This document shows, piece by piece, positions 34,022 through 50,863 of a stretch of 64,000 nucleotides of DNA. This DNA is from Streptomyces sp. NBC_00249. GTDB taxonomy: Bacteria > Actinomycetota > Actinomycetes > Streptomycetales > Streptomycetaceae. The translations under genes and the position numbers were made by a program. The stretch covers positions 558,001 through 622,000 of the forward strand of contig NZ_JAPEMV010000001.1 in the NCBI RefSeq assembly GCF_026342355.1. The letters are read 5' to 3'. The notes under the pieces are model-generated. The model searched no databases. It was not told the origin of the DNA and worked only from the letters and a program-made list of their open reading frames with translations. How positions within the stretch are numbered: the first letter of the stretch is position 1; each line of letters starts with the position of its first letter.

Positions 34022-36757
34022 ATGCAGATGGGGGTCACGGGAGAGCAGATAGGCCCCGCACGCTCCCGTGAGCGGTTCCTGGTCGGCGAGTCGGTCGAGA
34101 CCGGGGTACGGAGCCCGATCCTGAACTCGTGGCTGCGCTGCCGGCTGCTGGGACTGTCCGCGGACCAGACGGAGCTGCCCTACCGGGACGACTTCGACCC
34201 GGACAGCCGCCTCGTGCGGGCCGCCGCTCCCGTCCTGGACCGGCTGCAGTCCCGGTTCTCGGGCAGCCAGATGAACGTCTCCGTGGCCGACGCCGACGGC
34301 ACGGTGCTGCAACGCCGGTTCGGCGAGCCCTCCCTCGCGCGGAGCCTGCCCCCCATCCAGACCGTGCCCGGCTTCGTCTTCGCCGAGCGGTTCGCCGGGA
34401 CCAACGGCATCGGCCTCGCCCTGGCCGAACGGGGCCCCATCCAGGTGTACGGCGCCGAGCACTTCGCCCAGCGCGCCCAGGCGAGCGCCTGCTGCGCCGT
34501 CCCCATCCGCGACCAGCTCAGCGGGCGCATCGTGGGAGTGCTCTGCTTCGGCTACCCGCACGCCTACGAGCATCCCGCCCTCCCCGTGCTGCTCCGCCGG
34601 GCGGCGGAGAGCATCGAGCGGCGGCTGATGGAGCAGAGCTCGGCCCGCGAGCGGGGGCTCCTGCGGACGTACCTCGACGCCGAGCGCGGGTCCCTGCCGG
34701 GCGGGGGCGCCCTGGACGGGCAGCCCGCCGGGGCGGGCGCGCCGCAGGAGCGGGTCCCCCTGGCGCTGGACGCGCACGACCAGCGGGTCCTGAAGGAGAA
34801 GGCGACCGAGCTGATCGCCGCCTCACAGCGGGCGACCGTCGACGTGGCCCTGCGCCACGGCCGGGAGGCCACCTTGCTGAGCCGCCCGGTCACGAGCCGC
34901 TCCGGGGTGGCGGGGATGGTCGTCGAGGCCGTGCTCAGCGGCGGCCCGCCGGGGGGCCACGACCTGCCGGTCCCGCCCCGCCCCGGGCCGTCCGGCAGGC
35001 AGGAGCCGCCCACGGCCGCCGGGCCCCGTCCCGGAACGGTCCGCGGCCTGGTGCTGGTGGGCGAGCCGGAGGTCGGGAAGTACGCCGTCGAGGCGCGGCG
35101 GCGCCTGGAGCTGCTGGTCGATGCCAGCAGCCGCATCGGCACCACCCTGGACGTGAGCCGCACCGCCATGGAGCTCGCCGAGACGGCGGTACCGGCCCTG
35201 GCCGACTACGTCACCGTCGACCTGCCCGAAGCCGTGCTGCGCGGCGACGAACCGGGCGGTCCCGGCGGGGAGCTGTTCCGCGCGGTGGTCCACGGCATCC
35301 GCGACGATTGCCCCTTCTACCCGGCCGGACGGCACGTGGAGCTCGGGCCGGCCACTCCCCAGCTGCGTTGTCTGACCAGCGGGCAGCCCGTCCTGGAACC
35401 CGAGCTGAGGTCGGCGGCGGGCTGGCTCGCCCAGAGTCCCGAGCGCTCCCGGTCGGTCCTCGCGCACGGCGTGCACTCCCTCATCGCCGTCCCGCTGCTC
35501 GCCCGCGGGGTGCTGCTGGGCATCGCCAGCTTCTACCGCGCGACGGACCCCGCCCCCTTCGGGGACGACGACACCCGGCTGGCCCAGGAACTCTCGGCGC
35601 GCGCCGCCCTGTGCATCGACAACGCCCGCCGCTACACCCGGGAGCACGCCCTGGCCCTGGCGCTGCAGCGGAGCCTGCTCCCGCGCGGCCTGCCCGAGCA
35701 GGGCGCCGTGGAGGTCGCCCACCGCTACCTGCCGGCCGAGTCCGGGGTGGGCGGCGACTGGTTCGACGTCATCCCGCTGTCGGGTGCCCGCGTCGCCCTC
35801 CTGGTGGGCGACGTCGTCGGCCACGGGCTGCACGCCGCCGCCACGATGGGCCGGCTGCGGACCGCGGCACGCAACTTCGCCGAACTGGAACTGGCCCCGG
35901 ACGAGCTGCTCACCCACCTGGACAACCTCCTGGTCCGCCTGGACCGGGAGGAGGGGGACGACCACCCCACGGGCAGCAACGGCATCGTCGGCGCCACCTG
36001 CCTGTACGCGATCTACGACCCCACCTCGCGGCTGTGCACCATGGCCCGGGCCGGCCACCTCCCGCCGGCCGTGGTCCACCCCGACGGCACCGCGTCCTTC
36101 CCCGACCTGCCCGCCGGGCCCCCGCTGGGCCTGGGCGGCCTGCCCTTCGAGACGGCCGAGATCGAGCTCCCCGAGGACAGCACGCTCGTCCTCTACACCG
36201 ACGGGCTCGTCGAGGACCGCCACCGCGACATCGACGTCGCCCTCGAACAGCTCCAGCGCACCCTGGCCCACCGGGGCCGGACCCCCGAGGACACCTGTCG
36301 GGCGGTCATGGACGCGATGGCGCCCGAGCACCCCGCCGACGACATCGCCCTGCTCGTCGCCCGCACCCACACCCTGCCCGCCGACCGGATCGCGACCTGG
36401 GACCTGCCCTCCGACCCCGCGCGGGTCTGCGACATCCGCGCCGCCGCCACCGCGCGGCTGGCCGACTGGGGGCTGGAGGAGCTCGCGTTCGCCGCCGAAC
36501 TGCTGCTGAGCGAGCTGGTCACCAACGCGATCCGCTACGGCACCGAGCCGATCCAGGTCCGCCTGATCCACGACCGCGCCCTGATCTGCGAGGTCTCCGA
36601 CGGCAGCAGTACCGCCCCGCACATGCGGCGGGCCGCCAGCACCGACGAGGGCGGGCGCGGCCTGTTCCTCGTCGCGCAGCTGGCCCAGGCGTGGGGCACC
36701 CGCTACACCCCCCGCGGCAAGGTCATCTGGGCCGAATGCGCCCTGGACGCGGCGTAA
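34022..36757 (+). CDS. AcoR-type sensor GAF - GAF - SpoIIE phosphatase - HATPase fusion
   Basis: A multidomain regulator of about 911 residues. The first 210 residues look like the sensor module of AcoR/DhaR activators (SPILNSWLRCRLLGLS, then FVFAERFAGTNGIGLALAERGP, ACCAVPIRD). A degenerate region follows, then a GAF domain (RLELLVDASSRIGTTLDVSR to ALCIDNARRYTREH). The PP2C domain has VGGDWFDVIPLSG, VGDVVGHG, RAGHLPPAVV, LYTDGLVED and DDIALLVART. The C-terminus is a GHKL ATPase (SELVTNAIRYG, VSDGSSTAPHMRR, GGRGLFLV). It thus unites phosphatase and anti-sigma-kinase functions. Starts GTG 34019, ATG 34022 and ATG 34028 follow AGGGGA; 34022 was chosen. Confidence 0.87.
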   Translation: MQMGVTGEQIGPARSRERFLVGESVETGVRSPILNSWLRCRLLGLSADQTELPYRDDFDPDSRLVRAAAPVLDRLQSRFSGSQMNVSVADADGTVLQRRFGEPSLARSLPPIQTVPGFVFAERFAGTNGIGLALAERGPIQVYGAEHFAQRAQASACCAVPIRDQLSGRIVGVLCFGYPHAYEHPALPVLLRRAAESIERRLMEQSSARERGLLRTYLDAERGSLPGGGALDGQPAGAGAPQERVPLALDAHDQRVLKEKATELIAASQRATVDVALRHGREATLLSRPVTSRSGVAGMVVEAVLSGGPPGGHDLPVPPRPGPSGRQEPPTAAGPRPGTVRGLVLVGEPEVGKYAVEARRRLELLVDASSRIGTTLDVSRTAMELAETAVPALADYVTVDLPEAVLRGDEPGGPGGELFRAVVHGIRDDCPFYPAGRHVELGPATPQLRCLTSGQPVLEPELRSAAGWLAQSPERSRSVLAHGVHSLIAVPLLARGVLLGIASFYRATDPAPFGDDDTRLAQELSARAALCIDNARRYTREHALALALQRSLLPRGLPEQGAVEVAHRYLPAESGVGGDWFDVIPLSGARVALLVGDVVGHGLHAAATMGRLRTAARNFAELELAPDELLTHLDNLLVRLDREEGDDHPTGSNGIVGATCLYAIYDPTSRLCTMARAGHLPPAVVHPDGTASFPDLPAGPPLGLGGLPFETAEIELPEDSTLVLYTDGLVEDRHRDIDVALEQLQRTLAHRGRTPEDTCRAVMDAMAPEHPADDIALLVARTHTLPADRIATWDLPSDPARVCDIRAAATARLADWGLEELAFAAELLLSELVTNAIRYGTEPIQVRLIHDRALICEVSDGSSTAPHMRRAASTDEGGRGLFLVAQLAQAWGTRYTPRGKVIWAECALDAA

Positions 36758-36854
36758 CGGCCGTCATGCACCGGATTGCCGCTCCACTCCGCTTAGCATC
36801 CTCTCTGTCCCACCCTCACCGGAGGGGGATCCGAGGTCGGCCCCGGAGACGTCC

Positions 36855-38423
36855 GTGCATGACGCCCATGACACATCCGACACCTCGACGAGCCGCCCGC
36901 CCCGGCGCCCCGGCGGGGAACCGCTCGTACGGATCCGCGGTCTCGGCAAGCGGTTCGGCGGCACCGTCGCGCTCGACGCGGTGGGCCTGGACCTGCACCG
37001 CGGCAGCGTCCTCGCGCTCCTCGGCCCCAACGGCGCCGGGAAGTCCACGCTCATCAAGGTGCTCGCCGGGGTCCACCACGCCGACGAGGGCGAGGTCACG
37101 GTGGCCGGGCACCCGCTCGGGTCGGAGGCCGCCGCCGGGAAGATGTCCTTCATCCACCAGGACCCCGGCCTCGTCGAGTGGATGACGGTCGCCGAGAACA
37201 TCGCCCTGGGCACCGGCTACCCGCGCCGCCACGGCCTGATCTCCTGGCGGCGGACCCGCGAACAGTGCGCCGAGGCACTGGGCATCGTCGCCGGGCACCT
37301 GGACGCCGACACCCCGGTCGCGGACCTCGCGCCCGCCGAACGGTCCCTGGTGGCCATCGCCCGGGCCCTCGCGCGGCGCGCGGAGCTGTTCGTCCTCGAC
37401 GAGCCGACGGCCACCCTCCCCGCCGCGGACTGCGCCCGCCTCTTCGGTGTCCTGCACACCCTGCGCGACCGGGGCCACGGCATCCTGTACGTCACCCACC
37501 GGCTCGACGAGGTGTACCGGGTCGCGGACTCCTTCGCCGTCCTGCGCGACGGCCGCCTGGTCAGCGAGGGTCCGCTCGCCGGGTACGGCCCCTCCCGCCT
37601 GGTCCACGACATCGCGGGAGGCGTACCGGCCGGACGCGGGCCGGACGCCGCAATGCCCGCGTCCGGCCGTGCTCCCGTGCTGCGGCTGGACTCCGTGACG
37701 ACGCGGCGGACCGGGCCCGTCAGCCTGGAACTGGCGCCCGGGGAGATCCTCGGCATGGTCGGGCTGACCGGCGCCGGGCACACCCACCTGGGCCGCGCCC
37801 TGGCCGGCGCGGAGCCGCTGCTCGGCGGGCGGGTGCTGCTCGACGGCCGCCCGTACCGGCCGCGGGGTGTGGCGGCCGCCCTCGGCCGGGGCGTGGGGCT
37901 CGTGGCCGCCGACCGTCAGGAGGAGGGCTGCGCCCCCGATCTGACGGTCCGGGAGAACTTCCTGGCCAACCCGCGGGCGGCCGGGGTCCCGGCGTGGCGC
38001 TGGCTCGGTCCCCGGGGCGAGCGGCGCGAGGCCGCGGCGCTGATCGAACGGTTCTCGGTGCGGCCCCGTGACAGCGAGGTACCCCTCGCCACCCTGTCGG
38101 GCGGTCATCAGCAGAAGGTCGTGCTCGGCCGGGCGCTGCGGGCTCGGCTGCGGCTGCTGGTCCTGGAGGAGCCGACGGCGAGCGTGGACGTCGGGGCCAA
38201 GGCGGCGATCCACCGGCTGATCGACGACGCGGCCGCCGGCGGTCTGGCGGTCCTGCTGGTGTCCACCGACTTCGAGGAGGTCGCGGACCTGTGCCACCGT
38301 GCGCTGGTCTTCGTGGGCGGTGCGGTGGCGGCCGAGCAGGCGGGCGCCGCCCTGACACCGGCCGCGCTCACCCGCGCCGCCTCGGCCATGCCCGCGATCA
38401 CCGGAAGCACGGCCGCCCCGTGA
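36855..38423 (+). CDS. Sugar ABC transporter ATP-binding protein (RbsA/MglA type, two NBDs)
   Basis: Duplicated ATPase of 522 residues, the energy subunit of a CUT2 importer. The first domain has Walker A GPNGAGKST, Q-loop SFIHQDPG, a degenerate signature LAPAERSLVAIARAL and Walker B LFVLDEPTA. The second domain has an altered Walker A (GLTGAGHTHLGRAL), a normal LSGGHQQKVVLGRAL and LLVLEEPTASVDVG. An unequal pair is normal in this class. The GTG at 36855 follows a GGAG-type site. Its stop overlaps the permease GTG by four bases, so the three transporter genes form one operon. Confidence 0.9.
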   Translation: MHDAHDTSDTSTSRPPRRPGGEPLVRIRGLGKRFGGTVALDAVGLDLHRGSVLALLGPNGAGKSTLIKVLAGVHHADEGEVTVAGHPLGSEAAAGKMSFIHQDPGLVEWMTVAENIALGTGYPRRHGLISWRRTREQCAEALGIVAGHLDADTPVADLAPAERSLVAIARALARRAELFVLDEPTATLPAADCARLFGVLHTLRDRGHGILYVTHRLDEVYRVADSFAVLRDGRLVSEGPLAGYGPSRLVHDIAGGVPAGRGPDAAMPASGRAPVLRLDSVTTRRTGPVSLELAPGEILGMVGLTGAGHTHLGRALAGAEPLLGGRVLLDGRPYRPRGVAAALGRGVGLVAADRQEEGCAPDLTVRENFLANPRAAGVPAWRWLGPRGERREAAALIERFSVRPRDSEVPLATLSGGHQQKVVLGRALRARLRLLVLEEPTASVDVGAKAAIHRLIDDAAAGGLAVLLVSTDFEEVADLCHRALVFVGGAVAAEQAGAALTPAALTRAASAMPAITGSTAAP

Positions 38424-39427
38424 CGCGCTGGTCCCCGCGCGGGCACTTCATCGGGAGCTACGGCCTGCCGGCCCTGACCGTCCTGCTCTTCCTGGTCTTC
38501 TCCGTGGCCCTGCCGGACACCTTCCCCACCCGGGACAACGTGTCCTCGATCCTGTCCAACCAGTCGATCCCCGCCCTCCTCGCGCTCGGGGCGACGATCC
38601 CCATCGCCACCGGCAAGTTCGACCTGTCCATCGGCTACGGGCTGGGCCTGGCGCACGTCCTGGTGATGTACCTGATCGTCGACGCCGGGACGCCCTGGCC
38701 GCTCGCCTGCCTCGTGGTCGTCGTCGGCGGGGCGCTGGTGGGCGCCCTGAACGGGGTGGTCGTCGAGTTCGCCCGGATCGACTCCTTCATCGCCACGCTC
38801 GGCACGGGCAGCATCATGTACGCCCTGACCGGATGGCTCACCGACGGCGGCCGGATCGTGCCCGGCCCACAGGGCCTGCCGGCCTCCTTCACCGCCCTCT
38901 ACGACTCCTCCTTGCTCGGTCTGCCGCTGCCCGCCTTCTACGTGCTCGCCGCCGTCGTCGTGCTGTGGGTGGTGCTGGAGCGGCTGCCGTTCGGCCGGTA
39001 CCTGTACGTCGTCGGCTCCAACCCGCGCGCCGCCGGCATCATCGGCATCCCCACCCGCAGGTACTCCGTCTACGCCTTCGCGGGATCGGGTCTGGTCGTG
39101 GGCGTCTCGGGGGTGCTGCTGGCCGCGCAGCAGCAGATCGGCAACCCGAGCGTCGGCCTGGACTACCTGCTGCCCGCCTTCGTCGGCGCGCTGCTCGGCT
39201 CCACCACCATCAGGCCGGGCCGGGCCAACGCGCTGGGCACCCTGGTGGCCGTCAGCGTGCTCGCCGTGGGGCTCGCGGGGATCGGCCAGCTCGGCGCCCA
39301 GTTCTGGGCCACCCCCCTGTTCAACGGCGGCACGCTGCTGGTGTCGGTCGGCCTGGCCGGCTACGCGGCCCGACGGCGGCTGCGCGCCCGGGCCACGGCT
39401 GACCGGCAGCCGGCCGCCGTCCCCTAG
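38420..39427 (+). CDS. Sugar ABC transporter permease (RbsC type)
   Basis: Membrane permease of 335 residues with about nine or ten helices. The typical RbsC signatures are PIATGKFDLSIGYGLGLAHV near residue 55 and VVVGGALVGALNGVVVEFARIDSFIATLGTGSIMYAL, then GSNPRAAGIIGI. The GTG at 38420 overlaps the ATPase stop (GTGA); an earlier in-frame start would lie inside that gene. It forms the homodimeric channel of the CUT2 importer. Confidence 0.9.
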   Translation: MTRWSPRGHFIGSYGLPALTVLLFLVFSVALPDTFPTRDNVSSILSNQSIPALLALGATIPIATGKFDLSIGYGLGLAHVLVMYLIVDAGTPWPLACLVVVVGGALVGALNGVVVEFARIDSFIATLGTGSIMYALTGWLTDGGRIVPGPQGLPASFTALYDSSLLGLPLPAFYVLAAVVVLWVVLERLPFGRYLYVVGSNPRAAGIIGIPTRRYSVYAFAGSGLVVGVSGVLLAAQQQIGNPSVGLDYLLPAFVGALLGSTTIRPGRANALGTLVAVSVLAVGLAGIGQLGAQFWATPLFNGGTLLVSVGLAGYAARRRLRARATADRQPAAVP

Positions 39428-39469
39428 TGCAAACTCCCCTCTGCCCCGAGCACCCCCGTCAGGAGCACC

Positions 39470-40633
39470 GTGCACCGCAACCGCCACCCCCTCCTCGCGG
39501 CCGCGGCCCTGTGGGCGGCCGCCGCCGGCGCCCTCGTCGCGGGCTGCGGCGGCAGCCCGCCACGGCCCCCGGCCGCCGCATCGTCCCCCGCCCCGCCCCC
39601 GGCCACCGGCTGCCCGGAGGTCCTCGCGAAGGCGAAGGAGGCCGTCGCTCGGGCCGAACGTACGGACGCCTCCTGGACCGGCCCCACGACCGGGCCCGAG
39701 GCGGCGGACGACAGGACCGTCGTCTTCGTCGCGCAGACCATGACCAACCCGGGTGTCGCCGGAGTCGCCAAGGGCCTGCGGGAAGCGGCGGCCGCCATCG
39801 GCTGGCAGGTCCGGGTGATCGACGGGCAGGGCACCCCGGCCGGGATCCAGGCCGCGCTCAGCCAGGCGGTCACCCTCAAGCCGTCCGGGATCGTCATCGG
39901 CGGTTTCGACCCCCGGCTCACGGCGCAGCAGACGGCGCGGGCGGCGGCCGCGGGCATCCCCCTGATCGGCTGGCACGCGGTCGGCTCGCCGGGGCCGAGC
40001 ACCAGTCCCCCGCTCTTCACCAACATCACCACGAAGGTGGAGGAGGTCGCGGGGATCAGCGCGGACTGGGTCATCGCCACGTCCGGCGGCGACGCCGGGG
40101 TCGTGGTCTTCACCGACGACTCCATCCCGTTCGCCCACCACAAGTCCGAGCTGATCGAACAGCGGCTGGGCACCTGTCCCGGGGTACGGCTGCTGGCGTC
40201 CGCGAACATCCCCATCCCGGACGCGAGCCAGCGCACCCCGCAGCAGGTCTCCTCCCTGCTGTCGCGCTTCGGGCACCGCTGGACCCATTCCGTCGCGATC
40301 AACGACCTCTACTTCGCCGACGCCGCGCCCGCGCTGCGCGCCGCCGGACGCCCGGGTGCGGGGCCGCCCTTCAACATCGGTGCGGGCGACGGCGACCCTT
40401 CCGCCTTCCAGCGCGTCAACAGCCACGGCTACCAGGCCGCCACCGTCCCCGAGCCGCTGGCCCAGCAGGGCTGGCAGATCGTCGACGAGTTCAACCGGGC
40501 CTTCGCCGGCCAGCCCGCCAGCGGGTACGTCGCGCCCGTGCACGTGGTGACGGCGGACAACAGCGGCGGGGCCACCTCCTGGGACCCGCAGGGCTACCAG
40601 GAGGCCTACCGGAAGCTCTGGCACGTGGACTGA
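39470..40633 (+). CDS. Sugar ABC transporter substrate-binding lipoprotein
   Basis: A 387-residue periplasmic-binding-type lipoprotein. The signal peptide ends in the lipobox ALVAGCGG (Cys near residue 25), followed by a Pro/Ala-rich linker. The ligand-binding core has VVFVAQTMTNPGVAGVAKGLREAAAAIGWQVRVID, GIVIGGFDP, and VVVFTDDSIPFAHHKSELIEQRLG, a type-1 (ribose/xylose-like) fold. The GTG at 39470 has AGGAG five bases before it. It completes the importer with the two preceding genes. No catabolic gene or sugar regulator is adjacent, so the sugar is unknown. Confidence 0.88.
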   Translation: MHRNRHPLLAAAALWAAAAGALVAGCGGSPPRPPAAASSPAPPPATGCPEVLAKAKEAVARAERTDASWTGPTTGPEAADDRTVVFVAQTMTNPGVAGVAKGLREAAAAIGWQVRVIDGQGTPAGIQAALSQAVTLKPSGIVIGGFDPRLTAQQTARAAAAGIPLIGWHAVGSPGPSTSPPLFTNITTKVEEVAGISADWVIATSGGDAGVVVFTDDSIPFAHHKSELIEQRLGTCPGVRLLASANIPIPDASQRTPQQVSSLLSRFGHRWTHSVAINDLYFADAAPALRAAGRPGAGPPFNIGAGDGDPSAFQRVNSHGYQAATVPEPLAQQGWQIVDEFNRAFAGQPASGYVAPVHVVTADNSGGATSWDPQGYQEAYRKLWHVD

Positions 40634-40772
40634 CCTGGGAAAACGACATTCCGGCCGCTGTCAAGTAACGAACAGCCGGGGCTACGGCCCCGCGCCTCCT
40701 CCGGGCACGGTGGAAGCCTTCCCTCCCGCACAGAGCGGGAGGACGGAAACCGCCCTCGCCATCGGAGGCAGC

Positions 40773-47833
<7,061 letters not shown>

Positions 47834-47843
47834 GGACCCCGTC

Positions 47844-48530
47844 ATGGACACCGTCGTGCGCTACGCCATGGACCCCGTCATGGACGCCGCCTTCCCGTCG
47901 ATCACCCCGGGGCGCACCCACCGGTGGGGCGGAGCCGGGATCGTCGTGGCCCACCGCTCGGGTCTGTGCCGGGCGCCGCACCTCTCGCCGGCCGAACAGC
48001 GGGTGGCCGACGCGCTGCCGGCCCGGCGGCAGGCCGAATGGCTGGCCGGCCGGCTGCTCGCCAAGCGCCTGGTCGGCGAGGCCCTCGGGGTTCCGGCGCA
48101 GGAGGTGGAGATCCTCCCGCGGGACGACGGCAGCCCCCGCGTCGCCGTCAGCGGCATCCCGATGCCCGGCGCGGTCGTCTCCCTCAGCCACACCGCCGGT
48201 TACGTCGCCGCGGCCCTCGCCCCGCAGCCGGTCGGCGTCGACCTCTGCGAGACCGCCTCGGCCGACGCCGTACGCCGCGTCGCGGACCACGCCTTCACTC
48301 CTGGGGAACTCGCCCTCCTCGATGCGGACCGGCCGGAGGTCATGGCGGGGGCCTGGGCGCTGAAGGAAGCCGCGGTCAAGGCCGACCGGAGCGGGATCTT
48401 CGGCTCCGCGCCGCGCGGCATACCGATCCTGGGCCTGCGGCCGCCCGTACTCGGCGGGGGGCGCCGCGCGATGGTGTGGCGGGCCGGGGACGCGGTCCTC
48501 GCCCTGGTCCTGGCGGCCCCGGCCGGCTGA
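47844..48530 (+). CDS. 4'-phosphopantetheinyl transferase (Sfp type)
   Basis: A 228-residue transferase that installs phosphopantetheine on carrier proteins. Its motifs are VVSLSHTAGYVAAAL, VGVDLCE (Mg-binding Asp-Glu) and AGAWALKEAAVKA. The N-terminal half has the paired-repeat Sfp arrangement with AEWLAGRLLAKRLVGEALG. The start ATG is 10 bases after the synthase stop, so the two are co-transcribed. Its job is most likely to activate the ACP at Ser1097 of that synthase. A dedicated PPTase supports the view that the MMPL-synthase-PPTase set is self-contained. Confidence 0.93.
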   Translation: MDTVVRYAMDPVMDAAFPSITPGRTHRWGGAGIVVAHRSGLCRAPHLSPAEQRVADALPARRQAEWLAGRLLAKRLVGEALGVPAQEVEILPRDDGSPRVAVSGIPMPGAVVSLSHTAGYVAAALAPQPVGVDLCETASADAVRRVADHAFTPGELALLDADRPEVMAGAWALKEAAVKADRSGIFGSAPRGIPILGLRPPVLGGGRRAMVWRAGDAVLALVLAAPAG

Positions 48531-48650
48531 GACGGCACTGCGTTGGTGCTCCTCGCCCCGCCGGATCATGCTTGTCAGTGGAACCCCTGGCCGTGCGGGT
48601 GGTTGCCGTGGACGGCTGCACAGGAACTAGCGAGGGCGAGATGAGCGGCG

Positions 48651-50660
48651 ATGCAGCAACTTCCCACCTCTCCCGGTGAGCGGCCGCAGGAGTCGGACGC
48701 CTCCGCCGAACCCGAGGCGGCGTACACGGCCACGGCCACCATCAGCGAGCAGGGCATCGTGACGGAGTGGAGCGAGGACGCCCGGCGGCTGCTCGGGTAC
48801 GTCCCCGAGGAGATCGTGGGCACTCCCGCCGTACGCCTGCTCGCCGACGGCGCGGGCGACGCGGCGTCGCGGATCCCCCCGGGCCAGGAGCGGTGGAGCG
48901 GCACGGCGGTCCTGCGGCACCGGGACGGGCGGCCGCTGGAGGTGGGGCTGCTCGCGCACCGCTGGACGTCCACCGGCGGGAACGCCAAGTGGTTCGTGGT
49001 GTCGGCCGTGGCGGGCGGGGCGCGTACGGACCGGGCCGAACCGTTGCGGGAATGGGCGTTCACCCAGTCCCCCTGCGTCCAGGCGGTCTTCGACGCGGAC
49101 CTGCGGCTGGTGCGGGCGAACACCTGCACGGAGCACGCGCTGTCCCTCACCGAGGCCGAGATGCGCGGGCTGCGCCTGCCGGAGATCGTGCCGGATCCCC
49201 TGAGCGAGGAGATCCAGCGCCGGATGCGCCTGGTACGGGAGACGGGTGAGCCGCAGCACGTGGACGGTTTCTTCCACGCGCCCGGTGCGGGCACGGAGCA
49301 GCAGGGCTGGGCCACCTCGCTGACCCCGGTGCGGGACCCGGAGGGCGGGGTGCGCGCGGTGTTCCTGACCGCGCACGAGCGGACGGCCACCGGGGAGGAC
49401 CGGCAGCGGGTGCTCCTGGACGGCGACCGCACCGCGCGGGAGCTGGACGGTGCCCGCACCGCTCAGGAGCCGGCCGGGGAACTGGCGGCCACGGCGGCCG
49501 TCAGCGTCCACGACGCGCGCCACCACGCCCGGGAGCACACCAGCACGATGGCGTTGCAGCGCAGCCTGCTCCCGCACACGCTGCCCCAGCAGACGGCGCT
49601 GGAGATCGCCACGCGCTACCTGCCCGCCGCCACCGAGGCGGGGGTCGGCGGCGACTGGTTCGACGTGATCCCGTTGTCGGGGGCCCGGGTGGCCCTGGTG
49701 GTCGGCGATGTCGTCGGCCACGGCATGCGGGCCGCCGCCACCATGGGCCGGGTACGGACGGCCGTACGCACCCTGGCCGATGTCGACCTGCCGCCCGACG
49801 AGCTGCTCACCCACCTCGACGACCTCATCATCCACCTGGCCGCCGACGAGGCCGATCCGGATGCCGCGGGGGAATCCAGCGGGGGCATCGGCACCACCTG
49901 CCTGTACGTGGTCTACGACCCGGTCACCCGCCGCTGCACCGTCGCCCGGGCCGGTCACCCGCCGCCCGCCGTGGTCTCCCCGGAGGGCTCGGTGTACCTC
50001 CTCGACGTCCCGGCCGGGCCTCCGCTGGGCCTGGGCGGCCTGCCCTTCGAGACCGCCGAGGTCGAGCTTCCCGAGGGCAGTGTGCTCGCCCTGTACACCG
50101 ACGGCCTGCTGCAGGCCCGCGACCACGACATCGACGAGGCGCTGGACAGCCTGTTCACGGCCCTGGCCCGGCCCGCGTCCTCGCTGGACGCGGTGTGCGA
50201 CCGGATCCTGACGGCCCTGCTGACGCACGTTCCCGAGGACGACGTCGCGCTGCTCGTGGCCCGGACCCAGACGCTGCACTCCGACCAGGTCGTCGTCTGG
50301 GACCTGCGGTCCGACCCCTCCGTCGTCGCCGACGCCCGCCGGCTGGCCACCGAGCAGCTGACGGCCTGGGGACTGGACGAGGCGGCCTTCGTCACCGAGC
50401 TCGTGGTCAGCGAACTGGTCACCAACGCCATCCGCTACGGCACCCCACCCGTGCAGCTGCGGCTGATCCACGACAAGACCACCCTGATCTGCGAGGTCTC
50501 CGACGCGAGCAACACGGCCCCGCACATGCGGCGGGCCCGGATCTTCGACGAGGGAGGCCGGGGCCTGCTGCTGGTCGCCCAGCTGGCCAAGCGCTGGGGC
50601 ACCCGGCACGCCGCGATCGGCAAGACCATCTGGGCCGAGCAGTCCCTCGTCGACTTCTGA
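48651..50660 (+). CDS. PAS-PAS-SpoIIE phosphatase-HATPase fusion regulator
   Basis: A 669-residue regulator. Two PAS domains come first (TISEQGIVTEWSEDARRLLGYVPEEIVG, then QAVFDADLRLVRANTCTEHAL). The PP2C domain follows with VGGDWFDVIPLSG, VGDVVGHG, RAGHPPPAVV, LYTDGLLQA and DDVALLVART. A GHKL ATPase closes the protein (SELVTNAIRYG, VSDASNTAPHMRR, GGRGLLLV). The PP2C and ATPase parts are very close to those of the protein at 34.0-36.8 kb, so the two are paralogues with different sensors. The ATG at 48651 has GAGATGAGC upstream. It follows the PPTase gene by 120 bases but is probably not part of that pathway. Confidence 0.88.
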   Translation: MQQLPTSPGERPQESDASAEPEAAYTATATISEQGIVTEWSEDARRLLGYVPEEIVGTPAVRLLADGAGDAASRIPPGQERWSGTAVLRHRDGRPLEVGLLAHRWTSTGGNAKWFVVSAVAGGARTDRAEPLREWAFTQSPCVQAVFDADLRLVRANTCTEHALSLTEAEMRGLRLPEIVPDPLSEEIQRRMRLVRETGEPQHVDGFFHAPGAGTEQQGWATSLTPVRDPEGGVRAVFLTAHERTATGEDRQRVLLDGDRTARELDGARTAQEPAGELAATAAVSVHDARHHAREHTSTMALQRSLLPHTLPQQTALEIATRYLPAATEAGVGGDWFDVIPLSGARVALVVGDVVGHGMRAAATMGRVRTAVRTLADVDLPPDELLTHLDDLIIHLAADEADPDAAGESSGGIGTTCLYVVYDPVTRRCTVARAGHPPPAVVSPEGSVYLLDVPAGPPLGLGGLPFETAEVELPEGSVLALYTDGLLQARDHDIDEALDSLFTALARPASSLDAVCDRILTALLTHVPEDDVALLVARTQTLHSDQVVVWDLRSDPSVVADARRLATEQLTAWGLDEAAFVTELVVSELVTNAIRYGTPPVQLRLIHDKTTLICEVSDASNTAPHMRRARIFDEGGRGLLLVAQLAKRWGTRHAAIGKTIWAEQSLVDF

Positions 50661-50863
50661 GGAGCCCCGCCCTACCTCCATGTGCGCCGCTGACACGCGT
50701 GCGACGTCCCCTGTGACACGCCCGTGACAGTCGACGGACACCTTCATGAACTCCCCCCGACAGGCTCTTTAACACGGACATACATCCACATTCCTGGATT
50801 TGTCCCCACTGCTTCCGAGGTCGTGAGCAGAGATGACCGAGCCGATACGTCGGAGGAAATCCC

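Noticed and set aside
36855..40633. The sugar ABC transporter as part of the polyketide pathway
   Set aside because: It is a CUT2 importer with a complete three-gene operon; the MMPL protein is the more plausible exporter and begins a separate unit with its own leader.
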